DNA of 55,548 bases from Alphaproteobacteria bacterium. Its GTDB lineage: Bacteria; Pseudomonadota; Alphaproteobacteria; Rickettsiales; JABCZZ01. The notes beneath the pieces are model-generated. The model searched no databases. It worked only from the letters and a program-made list of their open reading frames with translations, and was not told where the DNA came from. Made by a program: the position numbers and the translations under genes. The stretch spans positions 1-55,548 of the forward strand of contig JABDAT010000005.1 in the NCBI GenBank assembly GCA_013288985.1, in the 5' to 3' direction. This document shows positions 44,123 to 51,691 of this stretch, piece by piece. The first letter of the stretch is position 1. Each line of letters starts with the position of its first letter.

Positions 44123-44270
44123 CCAACAATTGCTGTTCCTGCGAGATTAATAAAAAATGGATAATAGGAAGCGTATAGCGCGCCGTCAGGGCAAAGCTTC
44201 AAGCCTGACGCAATGGGTGTTTTTGCGTGCTGAAACCATAATGCAGATTTGTTTGTCGAAGTACCCGGTG

Positions 44271-44317
44271 CCTTCATCGGGTTTAAAGAACGTTCTGGTC
44301 GTATCATCAGGATTATA
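44271..44317 (-). repeat. 47-bp direct repeat, copy 2
   Basis: Second copy of the repeat at 40725-40771. The frame on the minus strand reads FYNPDDTTRTFFKPDEG then YFDKQ and soon loses coding sense. The two copies flank a block with the membrane protein, protease and pilin-like genes. Confidence 0.9.
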
Positions 44318-44486
44318 AAAGCCTATATCTTAATCACTTTTTAACGTTTATTTGCCATGGTACAGGCAGACGGTAACAAAACTGTCACTGTTTTTACGTA
44401 CTAATTTTTGTTATTATCTTAAAGTGGCGTCATAAGAATATTTTAAGAATGCACGTCAATATACATAATAGGGACTTAATACTCGC

Positions 44487-46871
44487 ATGTATTGCCAACC
44501 TTCTTATAAAGTACAATCCATAGCCACACCGAAATTGTCAGCGCAAGCCGCGCTCGATCTCTGTTGGCATTTGCTCATACTCTTTGGCTGCGCCATCGGC
44601 ATTGAAATGCTGATGCCAGGATATGCACAGGCCGGACTTACCGTTGTCTCCAACCCCATACTTCCGGGCATGGCTACTACGGGAAGCGCCAATCTCTATA
44701 GTGATTTCAGCTACATTATCTATCTTTTGACAGGTACCACCGGAAGGGCGATTGCAACTATAGCTATATTATCTCTGGGATTCTCCGCCGCCGCCGGCAA
44801 ACTGTCCAAAGAGCGCGCGATGCTGGTAGCAGCAGGTATCGCAACAATATTTGGTGCAGCAAGCATTGTGCAGATAATGGGAGGAAATGCGACTAATCCA
44901 ATAACGCCTGGCAGCACGGATTCGATTGGGTACGCCTTTGGCGCAATCGTTGCGCTTGTTACAGGCCCTACAGGTATGGCGCTGGCGACGATCGCTGTTG
45001 TAGCATTGGGAATTGGCGCGATGTTTGGTAAAATAACCTATCCGCAGGCTATGGCAGCTGCAGTAGGAATTGCCATTATGTTCGGTGCGGCAAACCTAGT
45101 GCGCACTCTGGGCGGCACTGCAGTGACGTTATCAGCTAAAACAACTAATCCATTAGAAATTGGCCTATATAGTCTTGTCAACTTTGTGACCGGTTCTGCA
45201 GGCATATCACTCGCGACATTGGCCGTTATAGCACTAGGTATTGGCGCGATGTTTGGCAAAATAACCTATCCGCAGGCTTTGCTGGTAGTCGTTGGCATTG
45301 TGTTGGTATTCGGCGCAAGCAATATAGTGAAATCATTGGCGTTAGTCTCGCAGTCAACATCAGGATATGCCTCTGACAGCAGCCTGCCCAATGGGGTTTT
45401 TAATAATTCTATTCTCTATGCTTTTACAAATATTCTCTATTATATTACAAGCCCAGTGGGAACGGCATTGGCTACAGTAGCCGTAATTATTCTTGGAATT
45501 GGTGCATTCTTTGGCAAAATAACCTACCCTCAAGCTTTAATAGTCGCGACTGGTATAGGTATCATATTCGGAAGCGCATCCATTATATCCAAACTCACAT
45601 CTAGCCCCATAACGCAAAATACTAGCGGCGAAGCAGTAGTAGGCAATTTCTTGGATGGGGTTTTGGCCATGCTTACCGGGCCTGCTGCTACGGCACTGGC
45701 AACTCTGGCCGTTACCGCGTTAGGAGTTGGCGCTTTATTCGGCAAAGTATCCTATCCCACTGCACTGATATTTGTTGTAGGCATAACACTGGTATTTGGT
45801 GCATTCAACATCGTTACTACAATGTTGGTATCTTCGTCTAATACTGGTTCGACGCCTTGTGGCCTAAACCTTGCTAAAGGCTGTAACGACGCTGTTGCAT
45901 TCGGTTTCGGGAAAATTATCAACTATATGCTGGGTGGCGTAGGTGCGACGCTGGGAAGTATAGCTGTTATTACTGTCGGTATCGGCGCTATGTTTGGAAA
46001 AATATCTTATTCCACAGCGTTGGTAACAGTAACAGGTATTGCAATTTTATTTGGCTCTGCAGCTTTCGTAAATGCGTTTCTTCTACTGCCTATGAACGTA
46101 GCGGGCCAGTTTGTTGGCTATTCAAATACTCTCGGAAGCACGCCCAATACCGTGGGCTATATTTTCTCAAACGTCATTACAAAAATTGCCATGAGCACGG
46201 CTGGCCAATTTGTTGGAATAATTGCCGTGATGATTATAGGTATTGGCGCATTCTTTGGCAAGATATCATGGCCCACCGCATTGCTTGTCGTAATAGGTAT
46301 AGCACTTGTTTATGGTTCCCAGGCGCTTGTTTATGAACTTTCTCCCGCCAATGGCGGGGATATCGCCGCTTCAGCCGCCAATTGCGTAATAGGATTTTCT
46401 ACCCCCCTTAATAGTTTTGCACGTGGTTTGCAGAGCCCAACAGTTAAAGCGCTTGCATCAATGGCCGTTATTATGCTCGGGCTTGGCGCTATGGTAGGAA
46501 AAATATCCTATCCCGCTGCTTTAGTACTCGTCACTGGTATTGGACTCACCTTCGGCGCAGATACAATTGTCACCTTATTGGCAGGAAATGCATCAGCTGT
46601 TGGCCCCAGCACCAATGCAGGAGCAATTGAAACTGCGCTGTGCAATATCGCTAATTTGCTTACTGGAGGCACGGCCAGGGCGCTGGCGGATTTGGGAGTG
46701 ATTATGCTTGGTATTGGAGCTATGCTTGGTAAAGTTTCTTTCCATCTTGCGATCACCATTATGGTTGGCATAGGAGTTATGTTTGGCGCCAATGATATTG
46801 TTGTCAACATACTACATTTTGGAGCTGGATGCACAGGCGCACCTCCAACTGTACCGCAGCCCATATGTTAA
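44487..46871 (+). CDS. Multi-domain VirB2/TrbC-like protein with nine tandem pilin modules
   Basis: A 794-residue membrane protein. Residues 1-49 form a VirB2-type long signal region ending at a PGYAQA site. Nine modules follow, each of two membrane helices joined by a short loop with Gly-Lys (the GK pairs start at residues 104, 181, 257, 343, 419, 504, 591, 671 and 748), typically reading LGIGAMFGKI[TS]YP, then VGI..VFGA..IV. This is the core of the TrbC/VirB2 type IV secretion pilin family, where the loop faces phospholipid. VirB2 is normally one such unit of about 120 residues. No other virB gene is visible here. It could be a pre-linked pilus rod or a membrane scaffold of different function. 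Confidence 0.85.
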   Translation: MYCQPSYKVQSIATPKLSAQAALDLCWHLLILFGCAIGIEMLMPGYAQAGLTVVSNPILPGMATTGSANLYSDFSYIIYLLTGTTGRAIATIAILSLGFSAAAGKLSKERAMLVAAGIATIFGAASIVQIMGGNATNPITPGSTDSIGYAFGAIVALVTGPTGMALATIAVVALGIGAMFGKITYPQAMAAAVGIAIMFGAANLVRTLGGTAVTLSAKTTNPLEIGLYSLVNFVTGSAGISLATLAVIALGIGAMFGKITYPQALLVVVGIVLVFGASNIVKSLALVSQSTSGYASDSSLPNGVFNNSILYAFTNILYYITSPVGTALATVAVIILGIGAFFGKITYPQALIVATGIGIIFGSASIISKLTSSPITQNTSGEAVVGNFLDGVLAMLTGPAATALATLAVTALGVGALFGKVSYPTALIFVVGITLVFGAFNIVTTMLVSSSNTGSTPCGLNLAKGCNDAVAFGFGKIINYMLGGVGATLGSIAVITVGIGAMFGKISYSTALVTVTGIAILFGSAAFVNAFLLLPMNVAGQFVGYSNTLGSTPNTVGYIFSNVITKIAMSTAGQFVGIIAVMIIGIGAFFGKISWPTALLVVIGIALVYGSQALVYELSPANGGDIAASAANCVIGFSTPLNSFARGLQSPTVKALASMAVIMLGLGAMVGKISYPAALVLVTGIGLTFGADTIVTLLAGNASAVGPSTNAGAIETALCNIANLLTGGTARALADLGVIMLGIGAMLGKVSFHLAITIMVGIGVMFGANDIVVNILHFGAGCTGAPPTVPQPIC
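44715..46817 (+). repeat. Nine tandem repeats encoding VirB2-like modules
   Basis: Period about 76-87 codons. Conserved positions are the FGK[IV][ST][YWF] loop and the helix ends; linkers of 15-30 residues differ in length and sequence. The loop-coding DNA of copies 2, 3 and 4 is nearly identical over about 25 bases, whereas copies 1 and 9 are most divergent. Confidence 0.85.
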
Positions 46872-46879
46872 TTTTTATT

Positions 46880-47060
46880 CTAGCTTCCGCATCAGGAACT
46901 ATACTCCTGCTACCTGCGTTCCACACGGCTTTATTGAGGACGTAGGCGCCAGAGTCGTGCGTATAGGCCTCTGCACCCGACGGCAAACCATTAGACGTGC
47001 CGTCCCTATCCGCTGTGGTAAATTGCCCCCCATCCGGCCCTGCGCCTAAATAATGCGGAT
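46880..47060 (-). pseudogene. Phage minor-head-like C-terminal fragment
   Basis: On the minus strand one frame contains LGAGPDGGQFTTADRDGTSNG, a GGQF-type tail seen at the end of many portal-associated minor head proteins. It has no start and no clear partner; it lies directly downstream of the portal remnant. Weakly supported. Confidence 0.35.
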
Positions 47061-47133
47061 TATATTTTCTAAAGTTTTTTTTACGGCTCTATCTTTACCA
47101 GTACGCATGGATGAGTCCTTCATGGTACCCCCT

Positions 47134-48436
47134 TCAGAGGGGGAGCGAAGCGGGGGCGATTGCCTCACCCCATTTATTACCAAGCGGCCACAATCCCATC
47201 ACTGCCCTCACCTCGTCCACCGTCATGATGCCTGCGCCCACATAGGCCACATCAATCGCAGCAGCGTCTTTGGGGTCTTGCTCGCGCACATCCTGCCAGG
47301 CGAATTCCAAATCCGGCGAATTAAATTCATGTTTTACTATACGGTTCAGTATCCCATGCACAAATCGCTGCAGCGGCGCAAGCCCTTCGTCGATATCGCG
47401 GCTCTGCGAGCTCTCAGCGGTAGCACGGTTGACATGCGATACAAACGGTTCCGGCGAAATTGAAAATACGAAACAAATAATGCGCGCGAGATACTCGTCA
47501 TAAACGTCCTTGAGCGGCGGGGGCCTTGGTCTCCTGGTATTTGAAATCACCCGGCATGAAGCGAAGCCTGCGCCGCAGCCTCAGATTTCCTGAAAGCATC
47601 GCGTCAAAATGTTTCTGGAATGACGTAATCTGATCCTGGTTCCATTCCTTGGGCAGCCCCACGAATGCGTCGGGCTGGCTGCCGTCGCGGTAATATTCAA
47701 GCTGATGCAGCGCGTGGCGTATGAGGATATTCACCGTCACCATCACCTGTTCCACGTGACTATACCCATAGACTTTATGGCTGCGCGGATTATGTTTGAT
47801 ATACATCAGCTCATCGCGCGTATAGCCGGCGGCAGGCACGCCTTTGAGTACCTGTTGATAGGCAGGGTCTGGCACCACCGGCAGGCGGCCGCCATCATCG
47901 AGCAAGATTTTAATCGTAGCGCCATCAATGATATCAAGCGCATATAGTTCGCCCCCGCGCGTACGCCGCTTATAAATGCAAGCAGCATCAATCACGAACA
48001 TATCTTCGAGCAATTGCCGCAGCCACTGCGAGAAACTATGCTCTTTATCGGGGCAATGCAGGAACTGTGTGATTTGATCGATTCGGCCTTTCTGGTCGTC
48101 GCTTGCAGCATGTTTACCGTCACCGCTCACGCGAATCGTCCATTCGAGCGCTTCTATCTGGTCTTTGCACGTTTCAATTACCGAACGCAGTATGTCGCAG
48201 TTATCAGCCAGCGCACGCAGATCGTCGAAACTAAGCTCATCATAGGAACGCGGCGTGATGTCGAGGTTATAGCCGGTCGGATAATCAAAACGGCGCCCTG
48301 CCACATCGGCAGGGGCCATGGGCTGCAAAGGCTGCAGCGGGCCAAACCAGGTCTCAGGAGTAACGCCGCTTACGACGTAACGCGCAACCTGATTGATGCG
48401 GGCAATGATATTGGGAGATATGGGTGTCTGGGTCAT
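47134..48436 (-). pseudogene. Phage/GTA portal protein, frameshifted
   Basis: From the ATG at 48436 the first frame (to about 47530) encodes TPETWFGPLQPLQP, TGYNLDITPRSYDELSFDDLRALADN, QIEALEWTIR, HSFSQWLRQLLEDMFVIDAA, DELMYIKHNPRSHKVYGYSHVEQV and FKYQETKAPA; the second (47550 to 47134) continues PLKDVYDEYLARIICFVFSISPEPF and ends GIMTVDEVRAVMGLWPLG, both typical of portal proteins. The switch lies in a run of Cs near 47520. A one-base indel is enough to explain it, so either a decay event or a base-calling error. Confidence 0.75.
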
Positions 48437-48626
48437 AGATGGAATAATGTATTGATGGGTTAATGGGTTGAAGAGATTAGGGGTTAGGGGCACTAGGGGC
48501 GAGATACTAGGAACGAGGCATTAGGCACTCACATGAATACATGGATGAGCTCTATCGCAACGACCGCAGGGGGAAATCCGCGGATGCGAATTTGGGGGCG
48601 GAACGCGCCCTGTAAAAGCTAAATTC

Positions 48627-48658
48627 TTAACTATTTTTAAAGGGTTTTTGGGTAGAAT
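48627..48658 (+). promoter_or_regulatory. CtrA-like box and -10 before the sigma-LuxR fusion gene
   Basis: TTAA, 6 bases, TTAA, then TAGAAT. First half-site 26 bp before the -10. The spacing between half-sites is one base short of the CtrA norm. Confidence 0.45.
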
Positions 48659-48692
48659 TGGCTAACATATTTTCAGCGGCCAGAGAGCGCAC

Positions 48693-50114
48693 ATGACTGA
48701 AGAAACAGATAAAAAAGCTAAAGAAATACCCCCTCTGACTCCAGAGCAAGCTCTGGGTATTCTGAGAAGCATGAAAGGAGATATAATCGATCGCGCAATT
48801 GAAATCAGAGTAGAAGCCATCGAGGAAGATATAAGCCGCGGCAGGCTCGATGAAAATGAAGTCAAAGAAATAATTACAGCGCAGTTTAGGCCCCTTGTAA
48901 AAAGCATAGCTAGATCTTTTTATTGGGCTGTTCGCAAGGGTTACTGTGAATATGATGATATTTTGCATGAAGGATTTAAAGGACTCACAGAGGCAATTAA
49001 TCGATTCGACCCTACCGTGAAGGATACTCAATTTATTACTTATGCCACCAAAACAATAGAAGGAATAATTAAAACATTTGCCCGTGATAAAACGAGAATG
49101 ATCCGGCGCGCCGCATGGATCCAAAATAAGCTGCCAGCGTTATATAGCGCTGAGCAGGAACTGCTTAGCGCGGGACTAGAGGTAACCGATGAAGCGCTTG
49201 TTAAAAAATCAGGCATTCCACTAAAAGATATTACTGCCCTGCGCTCAGGAGAAACTCTGAGTCTTGATCTAAGACTTGGGCGAGAAGGGGAAGGAAAACC
49301 CATCAGCAGCAGAATTGCCGATACCAGATATCCTCTTGTAGAAAAGCAAGTGCATTCGTCGATGGAAAATACAGCACTTATGGCAGCAATTCAGTTACTC
49401 CCTGATGATGAGCGCAGGGTTATGGAAGCATACTATGAACAGCTACAGGACAAGGAAACGCACCCAAATTTTAAAGAGATTGGGCGATTCACGACCATCC
49501 ACTTTGACAGAGTCCATAGGCTTTTTGATAGGGCTTGCAATACTCTCCGGGGTGTATTAGAGCCTAAGGAAACACCTCCTTTGGCCGCACATGAAGAGGG
49601 TTCTTCTCTTACCACCAACCGGTCAGATTCTGTTGAATTTAGCGAATGGGAACTAGACGCGTTATCACTTATTGTTCAAGGTAAAGAATACAAGAATATA
49701 GCTGCAGAAACTGAGGTTGGATTTTCTAAAGTTAAAACCCAAGTTAAGTCACTCTTTCAAAAACTCGGAGTCAATAGCCGTAAGGAGGCCGTTAGCAAAG
49801 CTATCGAGCTAGGTATAATTGAAGCCCCAACTGAAAAAGGAATACGCATATCTGCTCCGCACATAGAGGTATTATGTTTGCTGGCTATAGGCAAAGACCC
49901 CGAAGCAATTGCCGAAGCCATTGGCAACGGCGTTACGGTGCCAGCAGTTAACGGAAGAATCGCCACTCTTCGTCGAGCACTTGATGTCAATCGCACTAAT
50001 GATGTGGTGCCTAAAGCCCGCGCGCTTGGCCTGATTGATGAAAAGGGCACATGGCTTGAACACGTATCCTCCCCATCAAACTCAAGCTCTTTGGGCACTT
50101 CACCAAGGAAATAG
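48693..50114 (+). CDS. Sigma-70-family factor fused to two LuxR-type HTH domains
   Basis: A 473-residue protein. Residues 62-146 match sigma region 2 (FRPLVKSIARSFYWAVRKGYCEYDDI, GFKGLTEAINRFDP, FITYATKTIEGIIKTFARD), 148-185 a region 3-like helix bundle, and 226-288 region 4 (LLPDDERRVMEAYYEQLQ, FKEIGRF). Then come two GerE/LuxR-like helix-turn-helix units, at about 315-375 (FSEWELDALSLIVQGKEYKNIA, KLGVNSRKEAV) and 386-448 (ISAPHIEVLCLLAIGKDPEAI, RALDVNRTNDVV). The C-terminus is Ser-rich, ending SPRK. I know of no standard family with this order. It may be a master regulator of the cargo or of the island. Confidence 0.8.
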   Translation: MTEETDKKAKEIPPLTPEQALGILRSMKGDIIDRAIEIRVEAIEEDISRGRLDENEVKEIITAQFRPLVKSIARSFYWAVRKGYCEYDDILHEGFKGLTEAINRFDPTVKDTQFITYATKTIEGIIKTFARDKTRMIRRAAWIQNKLPALYSAEQELLSAGLEVTDEALVKKSGIPLKDITALRSGETLSLDLRLGREGEGKPISSRIADTRYPLVEKQVHSSMENTALMAAIQLLPDDERRVMEAYYEQLQDKETHPNFKEIGRFTTIHFDRVHRLFDRACNTLRGVLEPKETPPLAAHEEGSSLTTNRSDSVEFSEWELDALSLIVQGKEYKNIAAETEVGFSKVKTQVKSLFQKLGVNSRKEAVSKAIELGIIEAPTEKGIRISAPHIEVLCLLAIGKDPEAIAEAIGNGVTVPAVNGRIATLRRALDVNRTNDVVPKARALGLIDEKGTWLEHVSSPSNSSSLGTSPRK

Positions 50115-50173
50115 CCGCCATTCCGCACAGCAATGCATAGGCTGTAATAAAATCCAGAAAATGCAATGTAATT

Positions 50174-50205
50174 TTAATTATTGCTTAATATTTTTTAAGT
50201 AAACT
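50174..50205 (+). promoter_or_regulatory. CtrA-like box and -10
   Basis: TTAA, 7 bases, TTAA, then TAAACT; first half-site 26 bp before the -10. Confidence 0.45.
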
Positions 50206-50232
50206 GAGGTGAATCTATCAGGGAGAAATATT

Positions 50233-50622
50233 ATGTCTGGGATACATACAACATCATTAAATGAGATATTTAGCTCCTTAGATAATGCTATCCTGTTAAA
50301 AGAAAAAAATGATCAATTGGAGCGTGCACGCGGGCTTCGCAGAAGCGCTCGCCTTGCAAGCATTGCCGTCCTCTTTTTTGGCATCTGCGGCACAATCACA
50401 TTAACTACGGCAGCCCACGCATATCCGGTAACGCACTTATTATTATCCTCCTATCCTCTGGTGGGTAGTTTAGGATTGCTAATGCCAGCCATATTTATTA
50501 GCGGATGTGCTTTGCTTGTGCATTATGCAACCTTATCATTGCGCATTGCAAAAACGTCTGAGCAATTTGCCGGTGATATTGAAAGAGCAGTAGAAAAAGG
50601 CGCAATGCACAAACAACTCTAA
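50233..50622 (+). CDS. Cargo membrane protein of 129 residues
   Basis: From the ATG at 50233 (GGGAGA upstream), a charged N-terminus (about 40 residues, KEKNDQLERARGLRRSARL) precedes two membrane helices (about 42-65 and 80-105). A short soluble C-terminus ends MHKQL. The frame from 50209 adds eight residues without a ribosome site. Not recognised. Confidence 0.6.
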   Translation: MSGIHTTSLNEIFSSLDNAILLKEKNDQLERARGLRRSARLASIAVLFFGICGTITLTTAAHAYPVTHLLLSSYPLVGSLGLLMPAIFISGCALLVHYATLSLRIAKTSEQFAGDIERAVEKGAMHKQL

Positions 50623-50665
50623 TATCATTGAATTTAGCGCCATTTTAGCATTCCACCGGCCTTTA

Positions 50666-50697
50666 TTAACTGTTTTTTAAAGAGTTAATGGTAGAAT
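50666..50697 (+). promoter_or_regulatory. CtrA-like box and -10
   Basis: TTAA, 7 bases, TTAA, then TAGAAT; first half-site 26 bp before the -10, as for the sigma-LuxR and 374-residue cargo genes. Confidence 0.55.
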
Positions 50698-50724
50698 AGC
50701 GTGAGCTATTTATGGAAGAATATT

Positions 50725-51117
50725 ATGGCAAGAGATCATAGGCGGCCACAGCAAGATCGGCTGATAGATTATTTAGAGAAAAGCACGCGTCATGTTCTGG
50801 TTGAGCTTAAGGACGCCGTAAAAAAGGCCGAATGGGTTTCTCAAGGCGATGGTGAATTCAGAACCTTCGTTTCAAAAGAAAATGTCCGCTTGGTAAGTCG
50901 CATGCTGAAAATTGCAGTTAAACAGGGGTTTATCCAGTCTCCTTACAGTTTCAGTGAATTTAATGGCGCGCTTGTATTACACGATATAGATATGGTCAGT
51001 ATGGGTATCCGGCTACCACAAGAAAAACCGGGACCAATTCCTAGTAATAGAAGCAAAGCCGAACGGTTAAGCGGACGGAGCAATCCACGAAACAAAGATG
51101 ATGACATATACCGATAG
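50725..51117 (+). CDS. Small basic cargo protein, 130 residues
   Basis: From the ATG at 50725 (GGAAG upstream). A helical N-terminus (DRLIDYLEKSTRHVLVELKDAVKKAEWVS-type), a central hydrophobic strand pair and a disordered basic tail (SKAERLSGRSNPRN, ending DDDIYR). Not recognised. Confidence 0.55.
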   Translation: MARDHRRPQQDRLIDYLEKSTRHVLVELKDAVKKAEWVSQGDGEFRTFVSKENVRLVSRMLKIAVKQGFIQSPYSFSEFNGALVLHDIDMVSMGIRLPQEKPGPIPSNRSKAERLSGRSNPRNKDDDIYR

Positions 51118-51156
51118 TCTCTCTACGCTCTTCCCAGCATTCACAAGGGAGGCCAC

Positions 51157-51522
51157 ATGCAACTCGCCGCCAAACCGCTCAATCCGCTTAAGAACATCGA
51201 ACTCTCGAAAGACGAACTGACCATCCTCAAATGGATAAAAAGCGCCAATTGGGAACCGGTGAAAGACGCCCATACGCCCATTCCCTACAAAACCAAAGTG
51301 CCGGAGTTTTTTGGCGGCGTGCGGCTGTATAACATGCAGGCAGGCGGTGCTGGCGGAGCGTTGGGCATATTAGAGCTATTTATCAAGAAGCTCCAGATTC
51401 AGGGCGTCATCAGCAAACAGGAACTCTACCCGCTTGCTGGCCACGGCAGCGCGCGCTTCCTGTCGCTCAAAAAAGCAGATCTCGACAATCTGGGCGTAGG
51501 CCAGGATGACGAAGAGGAATAG
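51157..51522 (+). CDS. Small soluble protein, 121 residues, unrecognised
   Basis: An ATG at 51157 with a strong AGGGAGG site. It has NIELSKDELTILKWIKSANW at the start, a Gly-rich loop (NMQAGGAGGALGILELFIKKLQ) and an acidic end (GVGQDDEEE). No CtrA-like box of its own; it may be read from the upstream gene. The more GC-rich codons differ slightly from the cargo genes before it. Function unknown. Confidence 0.6.
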   Translation: MQLAAKPLNPLKNIELSKDELTILKWIKSANWEPVKDAHTPIPYKTKVPEFFGGVRLYNMQAGGAGGALGILELFIKKLQIQGVISKQELYPLAGHGSARFLSLKKADLDNLGVGQDDEEE

Positions 51523-51615
51523 CTTTATATTTCGCCCGCGCCTTATCCCAAAGAGCCCTGGACTGCAGGGAATGCCCCATCACCTATCACCCCACGCGGG
51601 GAATACCTCTCAGAA

Positions 51616-51652
51616 TTAACTATTAATTAACCAATATTTGTTATTCTAGAAT
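51616..51652 (+). promoter_or_regulatory. CtrA full-site and -10 before the lipase-like gene
   Basis: TTAA, 7 bases, TTAAC (perfect CtrA-type site) then TAGAAT. Here the first half-site lies 31 bp before the -10, so the phasing differs by about half a turn from the others. Confidence 0.45.
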
Positions 51653-51691
51653 GCGTTAGGAATCCTTACTAATTTACGAGGAGCGCTTCCA

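Noticed and set aside
46508..46864. 118-residue minus-strand frame
   Set aside because: Antisense of the VirB2-like repeats, caused by their regular codon pattern.
44487..46871. Multi-pass transporter or porin interpretation of the nine-module protein
   Set aside because: The repeated GK[IV][ST][YWF] loop, module length and VirB2-like signal region fit TrbC/VirB2 better than transporter families.
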